The notes beneath the pieces are model-generated. The model saw nothing but the letters and a program-made list of their open reading frames with translations, had not been told where the DNA came from and searched no databases. A program made the position numbers and the translations under genes. A DNA stretch of 64,000 nt, taken from positions 310,001 through 374,000 of the forward strand of contig CAWBDV010000010.1 in NCBI GenBank assembly GCA_963787675.1, in the 5' to 3' direction. The stretch is from JAJPKK01 sp963787675 (lineage in GTDB: Bacteria; Pseudomonadota; Alphaproteobacteria; Rhizobiales; Xanthobacteraceae). Of this stretch, positions 7,870 through 17,067 are shown one piece after another (the first letter of the stretch is position 1; every line of letters begins with the position of its first letter).

Positions 7870-10527
7870 TCAACCGAGCATCGCATAAATGTCGCCGGAA
7901 TTCGCCTCGTCCGCCAGTTCATCGATCCAGGCGGCGACCTCGTCGGCACTGAGCCTGCGGTCGTGAACGAAGGTGAGACTTTCACCCAGCGAGGCTGCGA
8001 AGCCGTCATATCCAAGCGCGCGGCATCGGGTGATGGCGGCATGAGCGACATCGCGCTGGATGGTCGTGAACTCGAATGACAACGCCGGCACCGGCGCGGC
8101 GAGGCCGGCCAGCGCCTCGGCCTCGAAGCCTTCCACATCGATCTTGATGAAGCGCGGCACGCCATGGCGCGCAATGAGGGCGTCGAGGGTCGTCATCGCG
8201 ACGTCGACCGTGCGCGTCCATTGCTGGTCTTCCCAGCCGGGCGCGCGGCGTGCCGCGGCCACGAAGTCCTTTGACGCCGTGGAGACAGTCGGATTCGCGA
8301 GATTGAGCCGCAGTGCGACCCGGCCCTCACATGCGCCGACCGCCGCTTCGACGACTGTCACCGATTCGTCGAGCCCGTAGAGGAGCCGCAGCGTCGTTGC
8401 AAGCGCCGGCTGCGGCTCGAGAACGACGACGGTTACGCCCAGACGACGAAATGCGGCAACGCGATCGCCGACGTGCCCGCCGATATCGAAGACGAGGTCG
8501 CCCTCCTTGACGAAGCGCGCGTAATGGCGGTCGAGCACCTGTCGCCGTCGCCGCCCGCGGTAGTAAATGCTCAACGATCGCACCACCCCGCGTGCCGTTT
8601 GCAGGCCGTCGAGCCACGTTGTCTCCCCTCCCCCTTGTGGGGAGGGGTCGGGGGTGGGGGTCGTGAGATCTGGTATTTCGTTGCCGTAGCCTCCCGACCC
8701 CCCACCCCGGCCCTCCCCCACAAGGGGGGAGGGAGAAGAGCGGCGCCCCGCGAGCGCCCTGAGGCCGAGCGCGTCGAGCGGGGAGGGCGCGATCTCCTCG
8801 GGCAGGCGGGCAATGCCGGCGCGCATCAAAGCGGCGCCGACGGCGGGGCTTGCAGTGAAGACACACAACGGCACCGCGAGCGCGAGCCCGCCGGCAATGA
8901 GCAGCGCATAGGGAATGGCGGCGGGTGCTGCGACTGCCAGCGCCCCGAGGCATGCGCAGCCGAGCACGGTCTGCGGCCATAGCGCCGCGAATGCATCCCG
9001 CAGCGGCACGGCGTGATCATCGCGCGCCTGGCCGCCCCAACCGACACTGCCGCCGAAGATCAGCGATGCCATGAACACGCTGTGCGCGAACCACGTGATC
9101 GGCAGCAGCAGGAGACAGAATACGGCTTCCGTGAAGACGTTGACGAGGAACCGCGGTGCGCCGCCAAAGCGCGCCCTTGTTTGCGGCCGCATCAGCGCGT
9201 CGATCACGGTGGCGATCCTGGGCGCAAACCACATCACCAGGAAAATGGCGAGGACCGCGAGTCCGGCATGAGGCGAGATGAACGCGGATGGCCGCTCGGC
9301 GCGCACGACACCGATAGTGCTGAGAACCAACAGCGCCATCCATGCCGGCGAGCCAAGAAACATCAGAATCGCCAGGCCAAGCTGATATCGGCTGACGAAC
9401 TTCAATCCCGGCCAGGTCAGGAAGTGCCAATATTGCATATTGCCCTGGCACCATCTGACGTCGCGGCGAATGAATTCCAGGAGCGTCGGCGGGTTTTCCT
9501 CCCAGCCGAGATGCTCCTCGGGCAGCACGCGCACCTCGTAGCCCGCGCGGCGCATCGTCACCGCTTCGATCTGGTCGTGGCTCAGCACGTGGCCGCCGAG
9601 CCGGTCGGTAAGGAAGGCGCCTTCGGGCAGCGGCGGAATATGGCAATGGGCGGTAAACGGCTTGAGCCGCAGCACCGAGTTGTGTCCCCAATGGGGGCCG
9701 CAATCGGCCTGCCACCACGCGCTGCCGATCGTATAGGACCACATCGCAAGCCGCATGCCGAACTGGAAGAGGCGTGCGAACGCGCTGGTCGACGGCATGC
9801 CGATCACGAGACCCTGCAGGATGCCGATCTCCGGCGAGACCTGCATGATGCGCACCATGCGCAGGATCGCAGAGGCGGGGATGAAGCTGTCCGCGTCGAG
9901 CGTGACGGCGAAATCGTGCTGGCCGCCCCAGCGCAGGCAGAAGTCGCGGATATTGCCGGCCTTGAAGCCGGCATTGTCGCTGCGCCGCCGATAGGTCACG
10001 GCAATGCGGTCGCGCCACGTCGCCGCGAGTGCGGCGTAGCTCGCCTCCTCGGCGGCTGCGGCCGCGCCATCGGGCGTGTCGCTCAAGAGATAGAGATGAA
10101 AGTGCTCGCCAAACGGCGCGAGCCCGTCGAGCATAGGCGAGAGGTTGCGAATGACGCGCTCAGGGTCCTCGTTGCGGATGCACGCAAGCAGCGCGACCGA
10201 TGCCGTGATCGGCTCGTCGCCGCGGACGCGGGCCGCCGCGGGCGTGACTGCCACCGACGGGTCATCGGCAAAGCGCAGGACCGCGAATCCGATCGCGGCG
10301 TTCCAAAATCCGATCACGGTCCACGGCAGGGTCACGAGAAACAGGCAGAGCAGAATGATATCGAGCGCATCGAGCCCATTTCCTGCCAGGGCAATGCCCG
10401 TGAGCCACATCACCGCAGCGATGGTTGCGATGACGAGCCCGGCAAACAGAATGCGACGCCCCCCGGCGGGCGAGGGGCGCACAATAAGTTTCGGCAGGGC
10501 TGACGCGCCCGCATGAGACTCGGTCAT
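7870..10527 (-). CDS. OpgH-like glucan glucosyltransferase fused to FkbM methyltransferase
   Basis: One 885-codon frame with two domains. Residues about 1-590 resemble glucosyltransferase OpgH/MdoH, which makes periplasmic beta-glucans from UDP-glucose. It has membrane segments at the N-terminus, the GT2 core with ACIRNEDPERV, KAGNIRDF, TLDADSF and the acceptor motif RDVRWCQGN (a QxxRW-like position), then about five more segments. Residues about 640-885 are an FkbM-type SAM methyltransferase: VFDIGGHVGD (motif I), VVVLEPQP, and FIKIDVEGFE. The linker at residues about 597-635 is not native protein: it is translated from a dispersed palindromic repeat. Two genes may have been joined by repeat insertion, or the repeat sits between two ancestral genes whose stop was lost. 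Substitution of the glucan by methyl groups would be a logical joint role, but that is inferred. Confidence 0.75.
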   Translation of the reverse strand: MTESHAGASALPKLIVRPSPAGGRRILFAGLVIATIAAVMWLTGIALAGNGLDALDIILLCLFLVTLPWTVIGFWNAAIGFAVLRFADDPSVAVTPAAARVRGDEPITASVALLACIRNEDPERVIRNLSPMLDGLAPFGEHFHLYLLSDTPDGAAAAAEEASYAALAATWRDRIAVTYRRRSDNAGFKAGNIRDFCLRWGGQHDFAVTLDADSFIPASAILRMVRIMQVSPEIGILQGLVIGMPSTSAFARLFQFGMRLAMWSYTIGSAWWQADCGPHWGHNSVLRLKPFTAHCHIPPLPEGAFLTDRLGGHVLSHDQIEAVTMRRAGYEVRVLPEEHLGWEENPPTLLEFIRRDVRWCQGNMQYWHFLTWPGLKFVSRYQLGLAILMFLGSPAWMALLVLSTIGVVRAERPSAFISPHAGLAVLAIFLVMWFAPRIATVIDALMRPQTRARFGGAPRFLVNVFTEAVFCLLLLPITWFAHSVFMASLIFGGSVGWGGQARDDHAVPLRDAFAALWPQTVLGCACLGALAVAAPAAIPYALLIAGGLALAVPLCVFTASPAVGAALMRAGIARLPEEIAPSPLDALGLRALAGRRSSPSPLVGEGRGGGSGGYGNEIPDLTTPTPDPSPQGGGETTWLDGLQTARGVVRSLSIYYRGRRRRQVLDRHYARFVKEGDLVFDIGGHVGDRVAAFRRLGVTVVVLEPQPALATTLRLLYGLDESVTVVEAAVGACEGRVALRLNLANPTVSTASKDFVAAARRAPGWEDQQWTRTVDVAMTTLDALIARHGVPRFIKIDVEGFEAEALAGLAAPVPALSFEFTTIQRDVAHAAITRCRALGYDGFAASLGESLTFVHDRRLSADEVAAWIDELADEANSGDIYAMLG
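8622..8738. repeat. Dispersed palindromic repeat, family A, inside a coding frame
   Basis: About 115 bases built of two inverted arms (CTCCCCTCCCCCTTGTGGGG on the left, its complement on the right) around a variable centre. A near-identical copy lies at 47106-47222 and a half copy at 19781-19824. Here it is read through in frame inside the OpgH-FkbM gene and encodes a Ser/Pro/Gly-rich linker. The folded RNA would be a long stable hairpin. Confidence 0.85.
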
Positions 10528-10683
10528 CGAGAAAAAGGCTTTGGAAAGGACCCCCGACTCTGCTGAAATATAGCTGGTGCAACGTTTCCAAGTCCAAGGC
10601 TAAAAGCTGAAAGCCAAAGTCAAAATTGACATGCGGCTCACGCAATCCAATTCCGGGAACTTCAGATTCGACGCGAGGATCGG

Positions 10684-11685
10684 TTGGGGGATCAGGCAGA
10701 AGGGCGGGTCGCCGAGGCCCTGTGGTATGTGGGTACGAACCAGGCGGAGATCCGGTCCGAGACGATCGGTCCGGCCGGTTCCGGCGAGGTCGAGATTCGC
10801 GCGCTCTACAGCGGGATCAGCCGCGGCACCGAGCGTCTCGTTTTCACCGGACGCGTGCCCGCAAGCGAATATGGCCGCATGCGCGCCCCGTTCATGGTCG
10901 GCGAGTTCCCGTTCCCGGTGAAGTACGGCTACTCGATCGTCGGCCACATCGTTGACGGCCCCGGCCATCTGCGCGGCCGCGAGGCCTTCGTGCTCCATCC
11001 CCACCAGACCGCGTTCACCGTGCCGGTGGATCGGATCGCGGTTCTGCCGTCGGACGTTCCGTCCGCGCGCGGCGTGCTCGCCGCCAACATGGAAACCGCA
11101 CTCAATGCCATCTGGGATGCGGCGCCCGGTCCGGCCGACCGCATCGCGGTGGTCGGCGCCGGCGTCGTCGGCTCGCTCTGCGCCTATCTCGCGGCCAAGC
11201 TGCCGGGCGCCGAGGTCACGCTCATCGATGTGCGGCCGGAGCGCGCTGAGATCGCGGCGGCGCTCGGTGTCGATTTCGCACTGCCGCCGTCGGCGCCGGA
11301 CGAATGCGACGTCGTTATCCATGCAAGCGCGAGCGCCAGGGGCCTCGCGACTGCGCTCAACCTCGCGGGCGAAGAGGCGACCGTTGTCGAACTGAGCTGG
11401 TATGGCGCGGGCGCCGTCGAAGTTGCGCTCGGCGAGGCGTTCCACAGTCGCCGCCTGCGCCTCATATCGAGCCAGGTCGGCCAGGTGGCCGCGTCGCGCC
11501 GGCCGCGGTGGTCCCACCGCCGCCGGATGGCGGCGGCCGTCGCGCTCCTAGCCGATCCCGTGCTCGACCGCTTGCTCGCGCCGGCGATCGATTTCCACGA
11601 TCTACCGGCGCAACTGCCGCACATTCTCAGCGAACCTGGCGGCGTGCTATGCCAACTCGTCCGCTACCCGGCGCGGTTAGATTGA
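10684..11685 (+). CDS. Medium-chain dehydrogenase/reductase-like protein without the GHE zinc motif
   Basis: A 333-residue protein from a TTG at 10684 preceded by GAGGA; homology starts at ALWYVG. The N-terminal half has the GroES-like fold of zinc alcohol dehydrogenases (SGISRGTERLVFTG), and the C-terminal half has a Rossmann domain with VVGAGVVGSLCAYLAAKL followed by an acidic LIDVRPER, which suggests NAD(H). The usual GHE catalytic-zinc motif is replaced by KYGYSIVGHI, so it may be a zinc-free reductase like quinone or crotonyl reductases. In direction and spacing it heads the block containing the PTPS, GT4 and methyltransferase genes, 5.5 kb downstream, and may be part of that pathway. 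The substrate is unknown. Confidence 0.75.
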   Translation: MGDQAEGRVAEALWYVGTNQAEIRSETIGPAGSGEVEIRALYSGISRGTERLVFTGRVPASEYGRMRAPFMVGEFPFPVKYGYSIVGHIVDGPGHLRGREAFVLHPHQTAFTVPVDRIAVLPSDVPSARGVLAANMETALNAIWDAAPGPADRIAVVGAGVVGSLCAYLAAKLPGAEVTLIDVRPERAEIAAALGVDFALPPSAPDECDVVIHASASARGLATALNLAGEEATVVELSWYGAGAVEVALGEAFHSRRLRLISSQVGQVAASRRPRWSHRRRMAAAVALLADPVLDRLLAPAIDFHDLPAQLPHILSEPGGVLCQLVRYPARLD

Positions 11686-11746
11686 TTGCGCGACGCTCCG
11701 CGTCGCGGGGGCGTGGGCAACGCAGGCGAAATCGGAGGAACTGGAA

Positions 11747-12739
11747 GTGGGTGGGCGCCTGCAACTGACGATGGCTTGCGGTCCCTACGACCGGATGGAA
11801 GCACTCGCGCAAGGCGTGGTGCAGCCGGAGGGAATTGACCTTCGCTATCTCGCCATACAGTCGCCTCCGGAAATCTTCGCGCGGATGATCAAGACCAAGT
11901 CTTTCGATGTCGCCGAGATGTCGCTCGCGCATTACTCGATCATGCGAACGCGCGGACCGTTTCCCTTTGTTGCGCTTCCGGTCTTTCCGTCGCGCCTCTT
12001 CCGGCACGGCTTCATCTTCATCAATAGGAATGCGGGCATTGTCGGTCCGCGCGACCTCGAGGGAAAGCGAGTGGGGGTCCAGGAATATCGGCAAACCGCC
12101 GGCGTCTGGATTCGCGGCATTCTGCAACATGAGTACGGCGTCAATCTTAACCGCATCAGTTGGATCGAAGGAGGCGTGAACGAGCCGCGCGCGGCGGACC
12201 ACGACATGGACTTGCGCCCGATCGGGGAGTTGAGGCTCGAACTCATCGGTGCGGAGCAGACATTGAGCGACATGCTCGAAGCCGGCGAGATCGATGCCTA
12301 TTTCGGGGCGCGGCGTCCCGCGTCGTTCGATAACGGCCGGAACGTCGCCCGTCTCTTTCCCGACTACCGGGCGCGCGAGAAGGATTTTTATCGCCGCACC
12401 GGCTTTCACCCGATCATGCATACGCTGGTGATCCGGGAGGAGCTTTACGACGCACAGCCCTGGATTGCCGAAAGCCTTTACAAGGCGTGCCAGCAATCAA
12501 AGGCGTGGGCGCTGAAACAGATGCGCTTCTCCGGTGCGCAGCGCACCATGCTGCCTTGGCTGTTCGAGGAGATTGCCGAGATGGACGAACTCATGGGGCC
12601 CGATCCGTGGCCCTATGGCCTCGAAGCCAATCGGAAGATCCTCGAAGCCTTCCAAGGCTACTTGGTCGACCAGCATTTCCTCCACGCAGCGAAGCCGATC
12701 GACGAGTTGTTCACGCCCATTGTCGGATGGACGGAGTAG
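11747..12739 (+). CDS. 4,5-dihydroxyphthalate decarboxylase-like / substrate-binding-protein-fold enzyme
   Basis: A 330-residue protein from a GTG at 11747 with a good GGAGG eight bases upstream. It shows the pattern of the Pht5 family: LTMACGPYDRMEAL, GVVQPEGIDLRYL, then EIFARMIKTKSFDVAEMSL, and GVQEYRQTAGVWIRGIL. The fold is that of periplasmic binding proteins, but there is no signal peptide, which favours a cytoplasmic enzyme. Pht5 decarboxylates 4,5-dihydroxyphthalate to protocatechuate. The next two genes are a Rieske oxygenase pair, so an aromatic dicarboxylate pathway is a good inference. The exact substrate cannot be read from sequence. Confidence 0.75.
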   Translation: MGGRLQLTMACGPYDRMEALAQGVVQPEGIDLRYLAIQSPPEIFARMIKTKSFDVAEMSLAHYSIMRTRGPFPFVALPVFPSRLFRHGFIFINRNAGIVGPRDLEGKRVGVQEYRQTAGVWIRGILQHEYGVNLNRISWIEGGVNEPRAADHDMDLRPIGELRLELIGAEQTLSDMLEAGEIDAYFGARRPASFDNGRNVARLFPDYRAREKDFYRRTGFHPIMHTLVIREELYDAQPWIAESLYKACQQSKAWALKQMRFSGAQRTMLPWLFEEIAEMDELMGPDPWPYGLEANRKILEAFQGYLVDQHFLHAAKPIDELFTPIVGWTE

Positions 12740-12829
12740 CCCGGCGTCCTGGTCATACGTCCACGCGACACCAGTTGCTTTCTCCTCACCGCCAACCGAA
12801 AATCCCGCCGAACAACAATGGGGATGGTC

Positions 12830-14074
12830 ATGGATGCACCATCGATTGGCGCGCGCGACTTCACGTGGCCCGACAACGACCTTTCACGCGCGCCCTATCG
12901 CGTCTACACCGATACCGAGCTTTACGCGCTGGAGCAGGAGCGCATCTTCCGCGGACCGACGTGGAATTTCCTCGCGCTCGAATGCGAGATTCCTAATCCC
13001 GGCGATTACAAGACCACCTATGTCGGCGATGCGCCGGTGCTGGTCGCCCGCGCCCAGGACGGGTCGATCAACGCCATGGTCAACCGCTGCGCCCACAAGG
13101 GCGCGCTCGTCTGCTACAAGCGCCGCGGCACGGTGCGCGAGTTCATCTGCGTCTATCACAACTGGACGTACGATCTTGCCGGCAATCTGACCGGCGTCGC
13201 GTTCAGGAAGGGCGTTGGCGGCAAAGGCGGGCTCGCCGCTGATTTTCGCCAGGACCAGCACGGACTCGAAAAGCTGCGCGTCGAGATCTATCGCGGGCTG
13301 ATCTTCGGCACGTTCTCGGCGGACACGCCGCCGTTTGCGACCTACATCGGCAGCGAGCTCACCGCCAATATCGACCGCGTGTTTCCGAAGCCGCTCAAGG
13401 TTCTCGGCTATCACAGCCAAATCCTGCCGAACAACTGGAAGCTCTACGCCGAGAACAACAAGGACTCCTATCATGCGAGCCTGTTGCACGTGTTCCACAA
13501 CACCTTCGGCGTCGTGCGGCCGAACATGGGCGGCGGCATCAAGATTTCCGACAGTGGCTGGCACCATCTGAGCTATACGCAGCGCGCCTCGCTTGGGGAC
13601 GACGAGATCGGCCGCGAGAAGGTGCGCTCCCTACAGGAGCAGTACAAGCTCAAGGACGTCCGGATGATGGAGCACAAGCTTGAGCTCGGCGACAACATCA
13701 CCAATGCCATCCAGACGGTGTTTCCCTCGCTCGTCGTCCAACAGATCCTCAATGCGCTCGCCGTGCGGCAAATCCAGCCCAAGGGCGTCGATCGCACCGA
13801 GCTGGTGTGGACCGTGCTCGGCTTCGAGGACGATGACGAGGCCATGAAGGAGCTGCGGCTCAAGGTGAATAATCTCGTCGGTCCCGCCGGCCTCATCTCG
13901 ATGGAGGATGGTTGCGTCGGCGGCTGGGTGCAGCGCGCCGCCAAGGCCGATCCGGAGGCGACGACGATCATGCCGATGGGGGGACATAACGTGGAAGCGA
14001 GCCAGGGTTCGCGCGTGACGGAAGCGGCCGTGCGCGGGTTCTGGAAGGGCTGGCGCGAGTGCATGGGCATCTAG
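12830..14074 (+). CDS. Rieske aromatic-ring-hydroxylating oxygenase, large subunit (TphA2-like)
   Basis: A 414-residue large subunit; ATGs at 12818, 12824 and 12830 are in frame, and the last has a GGGGAT ahead of it. The Rieske 2Fe-2S centre is CAH (residues near 83) and CVYH (near 104). The mononuclear iron site is DSYHASLLH, with its two His, near residue 210. The whole sequence follows terephthalate 1,2-dioxygenase large subunit TphA2 very closely in my recollection, including GVAF.KGV, QILPNNWKLY and the GPAG.ISMEDG region. The related salicylate 5-hydroxylase and anthranilate dioxygenase are alternatives. No ferredoxin reductase lies nearby, so electrons must come from an enzyme encoded elsewhere. 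The partner small subunit follows after 13 bases. Confidence 0.88.
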   Translation: MDAPSIGARDFTWPDNDLSRAPYRVYTDTELYALEQERIFRGPTWNFLALECEIPNPGDYKTTYVGDAPVLVARAQDGSINAMVNRCAHKGALVCYKRRGTVREFICVYHNWTYDLAGNLTGVAFRKGVGGKGGLAADFRQDQHGLEKLRVEIYRGLIFGTFSADTPPFATYIGSELTANIDRVFPKPLKVLGYHSQILPNNWKLYAENNKDSYHASLLHVFHNTFGVVRPNMGGGIKISDSGWHHLSYTQRASLGDDEIGREKVRSLQEQYKLKDVRMMEHKLELGDNITNAIQTVFPSLVVQQILNALAVRQIQPKGVDRTELVWTVLGFEDDDEAMKELRLKVNNLVGPAGLISMEDGCVGGWVQRAAKADPEATTIMPMGGHNVEASQGSRVTEAAVRGFWKGWRECMGI

Positions 14075-14087
14075 GGGAGGCGCGGCC

Positions 14088-14585
14088 ATGAGTGTTGATT
14101 CTGCGGCGCTCGACCGCGATCTGGCGCTGCGCCTGCGCGTCGAGGACTTCTACGCCGAATACGCGCACACGATCGACGATGACCGGCTCGAGGATTGGCC
14201 GGGCATGTTCACGCAAAACGGCACGTATCGCGTCACGACCCGCGAGAACTTCGATTCAGGTCTGCCGCTGGCGCTGATCTACTGCGACGGTCGCGGCATG
14301 ATGGAAGACCGCATTTCGGCGCTTCGCACCGCCAACATCTACGAACCGCACGTCTATTGTCACAATACCAGCGCGCTGCGCCTGCTCGGCACCTCAGGCG
14401 GGGAAATTCGCGCCCGCGCCAACTTCACCATTTTCCGCACGATGGCTGAAGGCGACACGTCGATCTTCGCCTGCGGCCGCTATTTCGATCGGCTGGTCGA
14501 GGAGGAGGGGCGGCTGAAGTTCCGTGAGCGCCTTGCCGTGCTGGACTCGCGGCAGGTCGACACGCTGCTGGTCGTTCCGCTGTAG
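14088..14585 (+). CDS. Ring-hydroxylating oxygenase small subunit (TphA3-like)
   Basis: A 165-residue protein of the NTF2-like fold, with GGGAGG nine bases before its ATG. It matches the small subunits of aromatic-acid dioxygenases: YAHTIDDDRLEDWPGMFT, then DRISALRTANIYEPH and ERLAVLDSRQVDTLL. The small subunit packs in an alpha3-beta3 hexamer and is structural. Its direct position behind the TphA2-like gene fixes the pairing. It resembles TphA3 of terephthalate dioxygenase in my recollection. No decarboxylating dehydrogenase (TphB) is adjacent; the Pht5-like protein upstream may take that place. Confidence 0.85.
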   Translation: MSVDSAALDRDLALRLRVEDFYAEYAHTIDDDRLEDWPGMFTQNGTYRVTTRENFDSGLPLALIYCDGRGMMEDRISALRTANIYEPHVYCHNTSALRLLGTSGGEIRARANFTIFRTMAEGDTSIFACGRYFDRLVEEEGRLKFRERLAVLDSRQVDTLLVVPL

Positions 14586-14638
14586 CGCCGCGTCCTCTTC
14601 TCCCTCGCTCGGTTTGCAGTCTTCTCCGCCGGTCCCCG

Positions 14639-15964
14639 TCACTGCGGGTCGATCCTCGGCGCAGGCTTTGGCTTGGCGGCGACCGATCGCTTGGGCTTGG
14701 CGTCGCTTTGCGGCGTCGTTCCAGTGGAGCCACCGTCGGCATCGGCTTTCGCCGCCGCCTTGCGCTTGGTCGAAGCCTTCGCAGCGGTCGTGCCCGGCTT
14801 TTTCTTCGTTCCGTCGGTGGCCGACGGTGCGTCCGGACTGGGCGGCACGACGGCATAAACATCGACCGGCAAATCTCGGGACAATCCTGCCGCGAGGAGC
14901 GAGGCCGCTCGCGCGGGATTGTTGGGTAGGCGCGACAGCACAAACGGATGCTGTGCTCGGGCATCGGCGCGGATCGAACCGGTGCCGCGCCCGACGAGAG
15001 TCTCGGGCAAATCGTCGTCGTCGGAGCCCGGAGGCTTGCGGTTCTTGCCGCAGATCTCCTCACTCAGATTGGCCGGCGCGGCGGCGATCGGGGTAAGCGA
15101 GTCCACGGTGACGTATGATGGGGACTGCCACGAGAGCGGATTGCCGGCCGCAAATCCGCGCTCCATCATGTCGGCGGCCTTGGCGGTTCGCGACGCGGAT
15201 GACGATGCTCCCAGCACCACCGCGATCAGCCGTTTGTCGCCGCGCGTCGCGGTCGCCACCAGGTTATAGCCGGAGGCGCAGATGAAGCCGGTCTTCATGC
15301 CGTCGGTGCCTGGATACTCATCGAGCATCCAATTGCCGTTTCTGTAGACCTTCTTGTCGTACCGGATCGCGCCGATGTGCCAGTAGCCGTCGTGCTCCGG
15401 AAAGTCCCGGATGATGGCCCGGGCAAGGATTGCGAGATCGCGCGCCGAGGTGACTTGCCGATCGTCGGGCAGACCGTTGGGATTGACGTAGTTCGTCTGG
15501 GTCATGCCGAGACGCTTCGCCGTCGCATTCATCTCCGCGGAAAAATTCGCAATCGAGCCGGATACGCCCTCTGCGAGCACCACCGCGATGTCGTTCGCCG
15601 AATGCACCAGCAGCATCTTGAGCGCGTTGTCGACAGTGACCTGGGTGCCGGGCGGGAAGCCCATTTTGGAGGGCTGCTCCGCGGCGGCCTTCGCGGAAAC
15701 CGTGAGAGGAGTATCGAAGGTGAGGCGCCGGTCTTGCAGGGCTTTGAGCGTGACGTAGGTCGTCATCAGCTTGGTAACCGAGGCCGGGCGCCACGGATAA
15801 GCGGCGTTCTTGCCCTCGATGACTTTGCCGGTGTCGGCCTCTACCAGGAGCAGCGCTTCCGCCCGCGCTTGTTGATTATCCAAGGCAATAGCCGCGAGCG
15901 CGGCGCTTGCGGTCGCAGCAAGCACCCAGACGAGCGACAACAACGACGTCTGCCGAAGCGGCAC
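14639..15964 (-). CDS. dacA: D-alanyl-D-alanine carboxypeptidase (PBP5/6 class)
   Basis: A 441-residue class A-type DD-carboxypeptidase (peptidase S11). A signal peptide (about residues 1-33) is followed by the three active-site motifs: SVTK (nucleophile Ser and Lys), SAN in LLVHSANDIAVVLAEG, and KTG in GMKTGFICASGYN. It trims the terminal D-Ala of peptidoglycan stem pentapeptides in the periplasm. The C-terminal 80 residues are rich in Lys, Ala and Pro and lack an obvious amphipathic membrane anchor, unlike enteric PBP5. This basic tail may bind the cell wall. It is convergent with the oxygenase block and seems unrelated to it. Confidence 0.9.
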   Translation of the reverse strand: MPLRQTSLLSLVWVLAATASAALAAIALDNQQARAEALLLVEADTGKVIEGKNAAYPWRPASVTKLMTTYVTLKALQDRRLTFDTPLTVSAKAAAEQPSKMGFPPGTQVTVDNALKMLLVHSANDIAVVLAEGVSGSIANFSAEMNATAKRLGMTQTNYVNPNGLPDDRQVTSARDLAILARAIIRDFPEHDGYWHIGAIRYDKKVYRNGNWMLDEYPGTDGMKTGFICASGYNLVATATRGDKRLIAVVLGASSSASRTAKAADMMERGFAAGNPLSWQSPSYVTVDSLTPIAAAPANLSEEICGKNRKPPGSDDDDLPETLVGRGTGSIRADARAQHPFVLSRLPNNPARAASLLAAGLSRDLPVDVYAVVPPSPDAPSATDGTKKKPGTTAAKASTKRKAAAKADADGGSTGTTPQSDAKPKRSVAAKPKPAPRIDPQ

Positions 15965-16009
15965 GATGGCGCTCCAATCTCTTGTAAGCGGCGCAGCGGT
16001 ATTTGGTGC

Positions 16010-16201
16010 TTACATGATCCGATAGTTCGAACGTTCTACCTGAACCGCTCCGCCTGGCAACGTCGCGGTTCGCCCTGCAACTTTCTGTCCATCGGACCGC
16101 CGGATCGACAAGACCGAACCGGATTCATCGAAATCGCGGAGGACAAAATCGGCCCATGGCGCTTTTCGATAAGAGCCGGCCAGCTGTCGCTCGCCCAACA
16201 C
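16010..16201 (-). CDS. Small hypothetical protein (doubtful)
   Basis: A 63-codon frame from a GTG at 16201, preceded by a weak GGTGAGGG. The product would be mixed and soluble (ADFVLRDFDESGSVLSIRRSD, LPGGAVQVERSNY). It lies 17 bases after the secreted DGDG protein gene and before dacA on the same strand, so co-transcription is possible. No family is recognised. It may be chance. Confidence 0.3.
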   Translation of the reverse strand: MLGERQLAGSYRKAPWADFVLRDFDESGSVLSIRRSDGQKVAGRTATLPGGAVQVERSNYRIM

Positions 16202-16218
16202 GCCCTCACCCCTTGCGA

Positions 16219-17067
16219 CTATTTGAAATATCTGAGATCGGGCGGCGTCTGCCCCTTGCGGACCGGCATGAGCAAGCCGTCGGCGCTCAGGTAGTAGTGT
16301 TCGTGCCCGATCATGACCTGCCCATTATATTCGCCGCAGTGAAATTCCGGCCATTGGGCGTCCTGATGGGCACCGCGCGTATAACGCTTGTCGACCGTCC
16401 ACGGGCGCGTCAAGGCATTGTCGATCACCGTTATTTCGTCGTGGAGAAGGTTGGGATTGCTCTTGTCGACGAAGATGCGCTCCCGGAATATTGACTGATT
16501 GTCCCGATGCAGCGGCAGGCCGCTGATGTCGAACACGCGGTTTCCCTTGAAGCCCCGCGTCTCGACTTCAAGCACGTCGAACTTGCCGTCGCCATCCTGG
16601 TCAATCCACTTGCCGATCGAGTAGCCCTGAAGTGTCGGCTCGATCTCGGCGGGCCAGTCGCGTCCGTCGGTGTAGATGCGGCGCAGCGCGTCGAAATCTG
16701 CGATCAACACGTAGGTGGTATCGGGCGTGATCACGAACTCCAGTGGCCGGAATCCGACCATCATGAAGGGCATCCCGGCGCCGCCGCACATGACATGATC
16801 TGCGCTGTTGCCAAGTCCGCCTTTCGCCTGGTCTGCGAGACTGGCTTCAAGCACGGCCTCGTATTCGGGTGTCAGTGGCGCCTGCTGTCCCTTTCCCCAC
16901 GATTTTGTCTGGTCGAACGATGGTTGACCCGGAAGCCCGCGGACGACGAACCGGTCCCATTGTCCTTTCAGATTGGGGTATTTCGAATAGTCCAAAATCT
17001 CCGACACGGCTGGCGTTGACAGGGCCGCCAGCAACGCAGCGGCACCGAACCACATCCTAAAAGACAT
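16219..17067 (-). CDS. Secreted DGDG-motif protein, unknown family (copy 1)
   Basis: A 282-residue protein from an ATG at 17067, with a signal peptide ending in TPAVS. It is a paralogue of the protein at 41392-42243. Shared marks are PLTPEY, GMPFMM, RRIYTDGRDWPAE, GYSIGKW, DQDGDGKFDVLEVETR and GLPLHRDN. The DQDGDG segment has the spacing of a calcium-binding EF-hand-like loop. Six or so conserved Asp/Glu/His suggest a metal-dependent periplasmic function, but I do not recognise a characterised family. Each copy sits near oxidative genes (Rieske oxygenase here, aldo/keto reductase at the other), which may or may not matter. Confidence 0.75.
   Translation of the reverse strand: MSFRMWFGAAALLAALSTPAVSEILDYSKYPNLKGQWDRFVVRGLPGQPSFDQTKSWGKGQQAPLTPEYEAVLEASLADQAKGGLGNSADHVMCGGAGMPFMMVGFRPLEFVITPDTTYVLIADFDALRRIYTDGRDWPAEIEPTLQGYSIGKWIDQDGDGKFDVLEVETRGFKGNRVFDISGLPLHRDNQSIFRERIFVDKSNPNLLHDEITVIDNALTRPWTVDKRYTRGAHQDAQWPEFHCGEYNGQVMIGHEHYYLSADGLLMPVRKGQTPPDLRYFK

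Noticed and set aside
9013..10503. A 496-codon plus-strand frame opposite the OpgH-like domain
   Set aside because: Clear GT2 motifs on the other strand; no plausible domain here.
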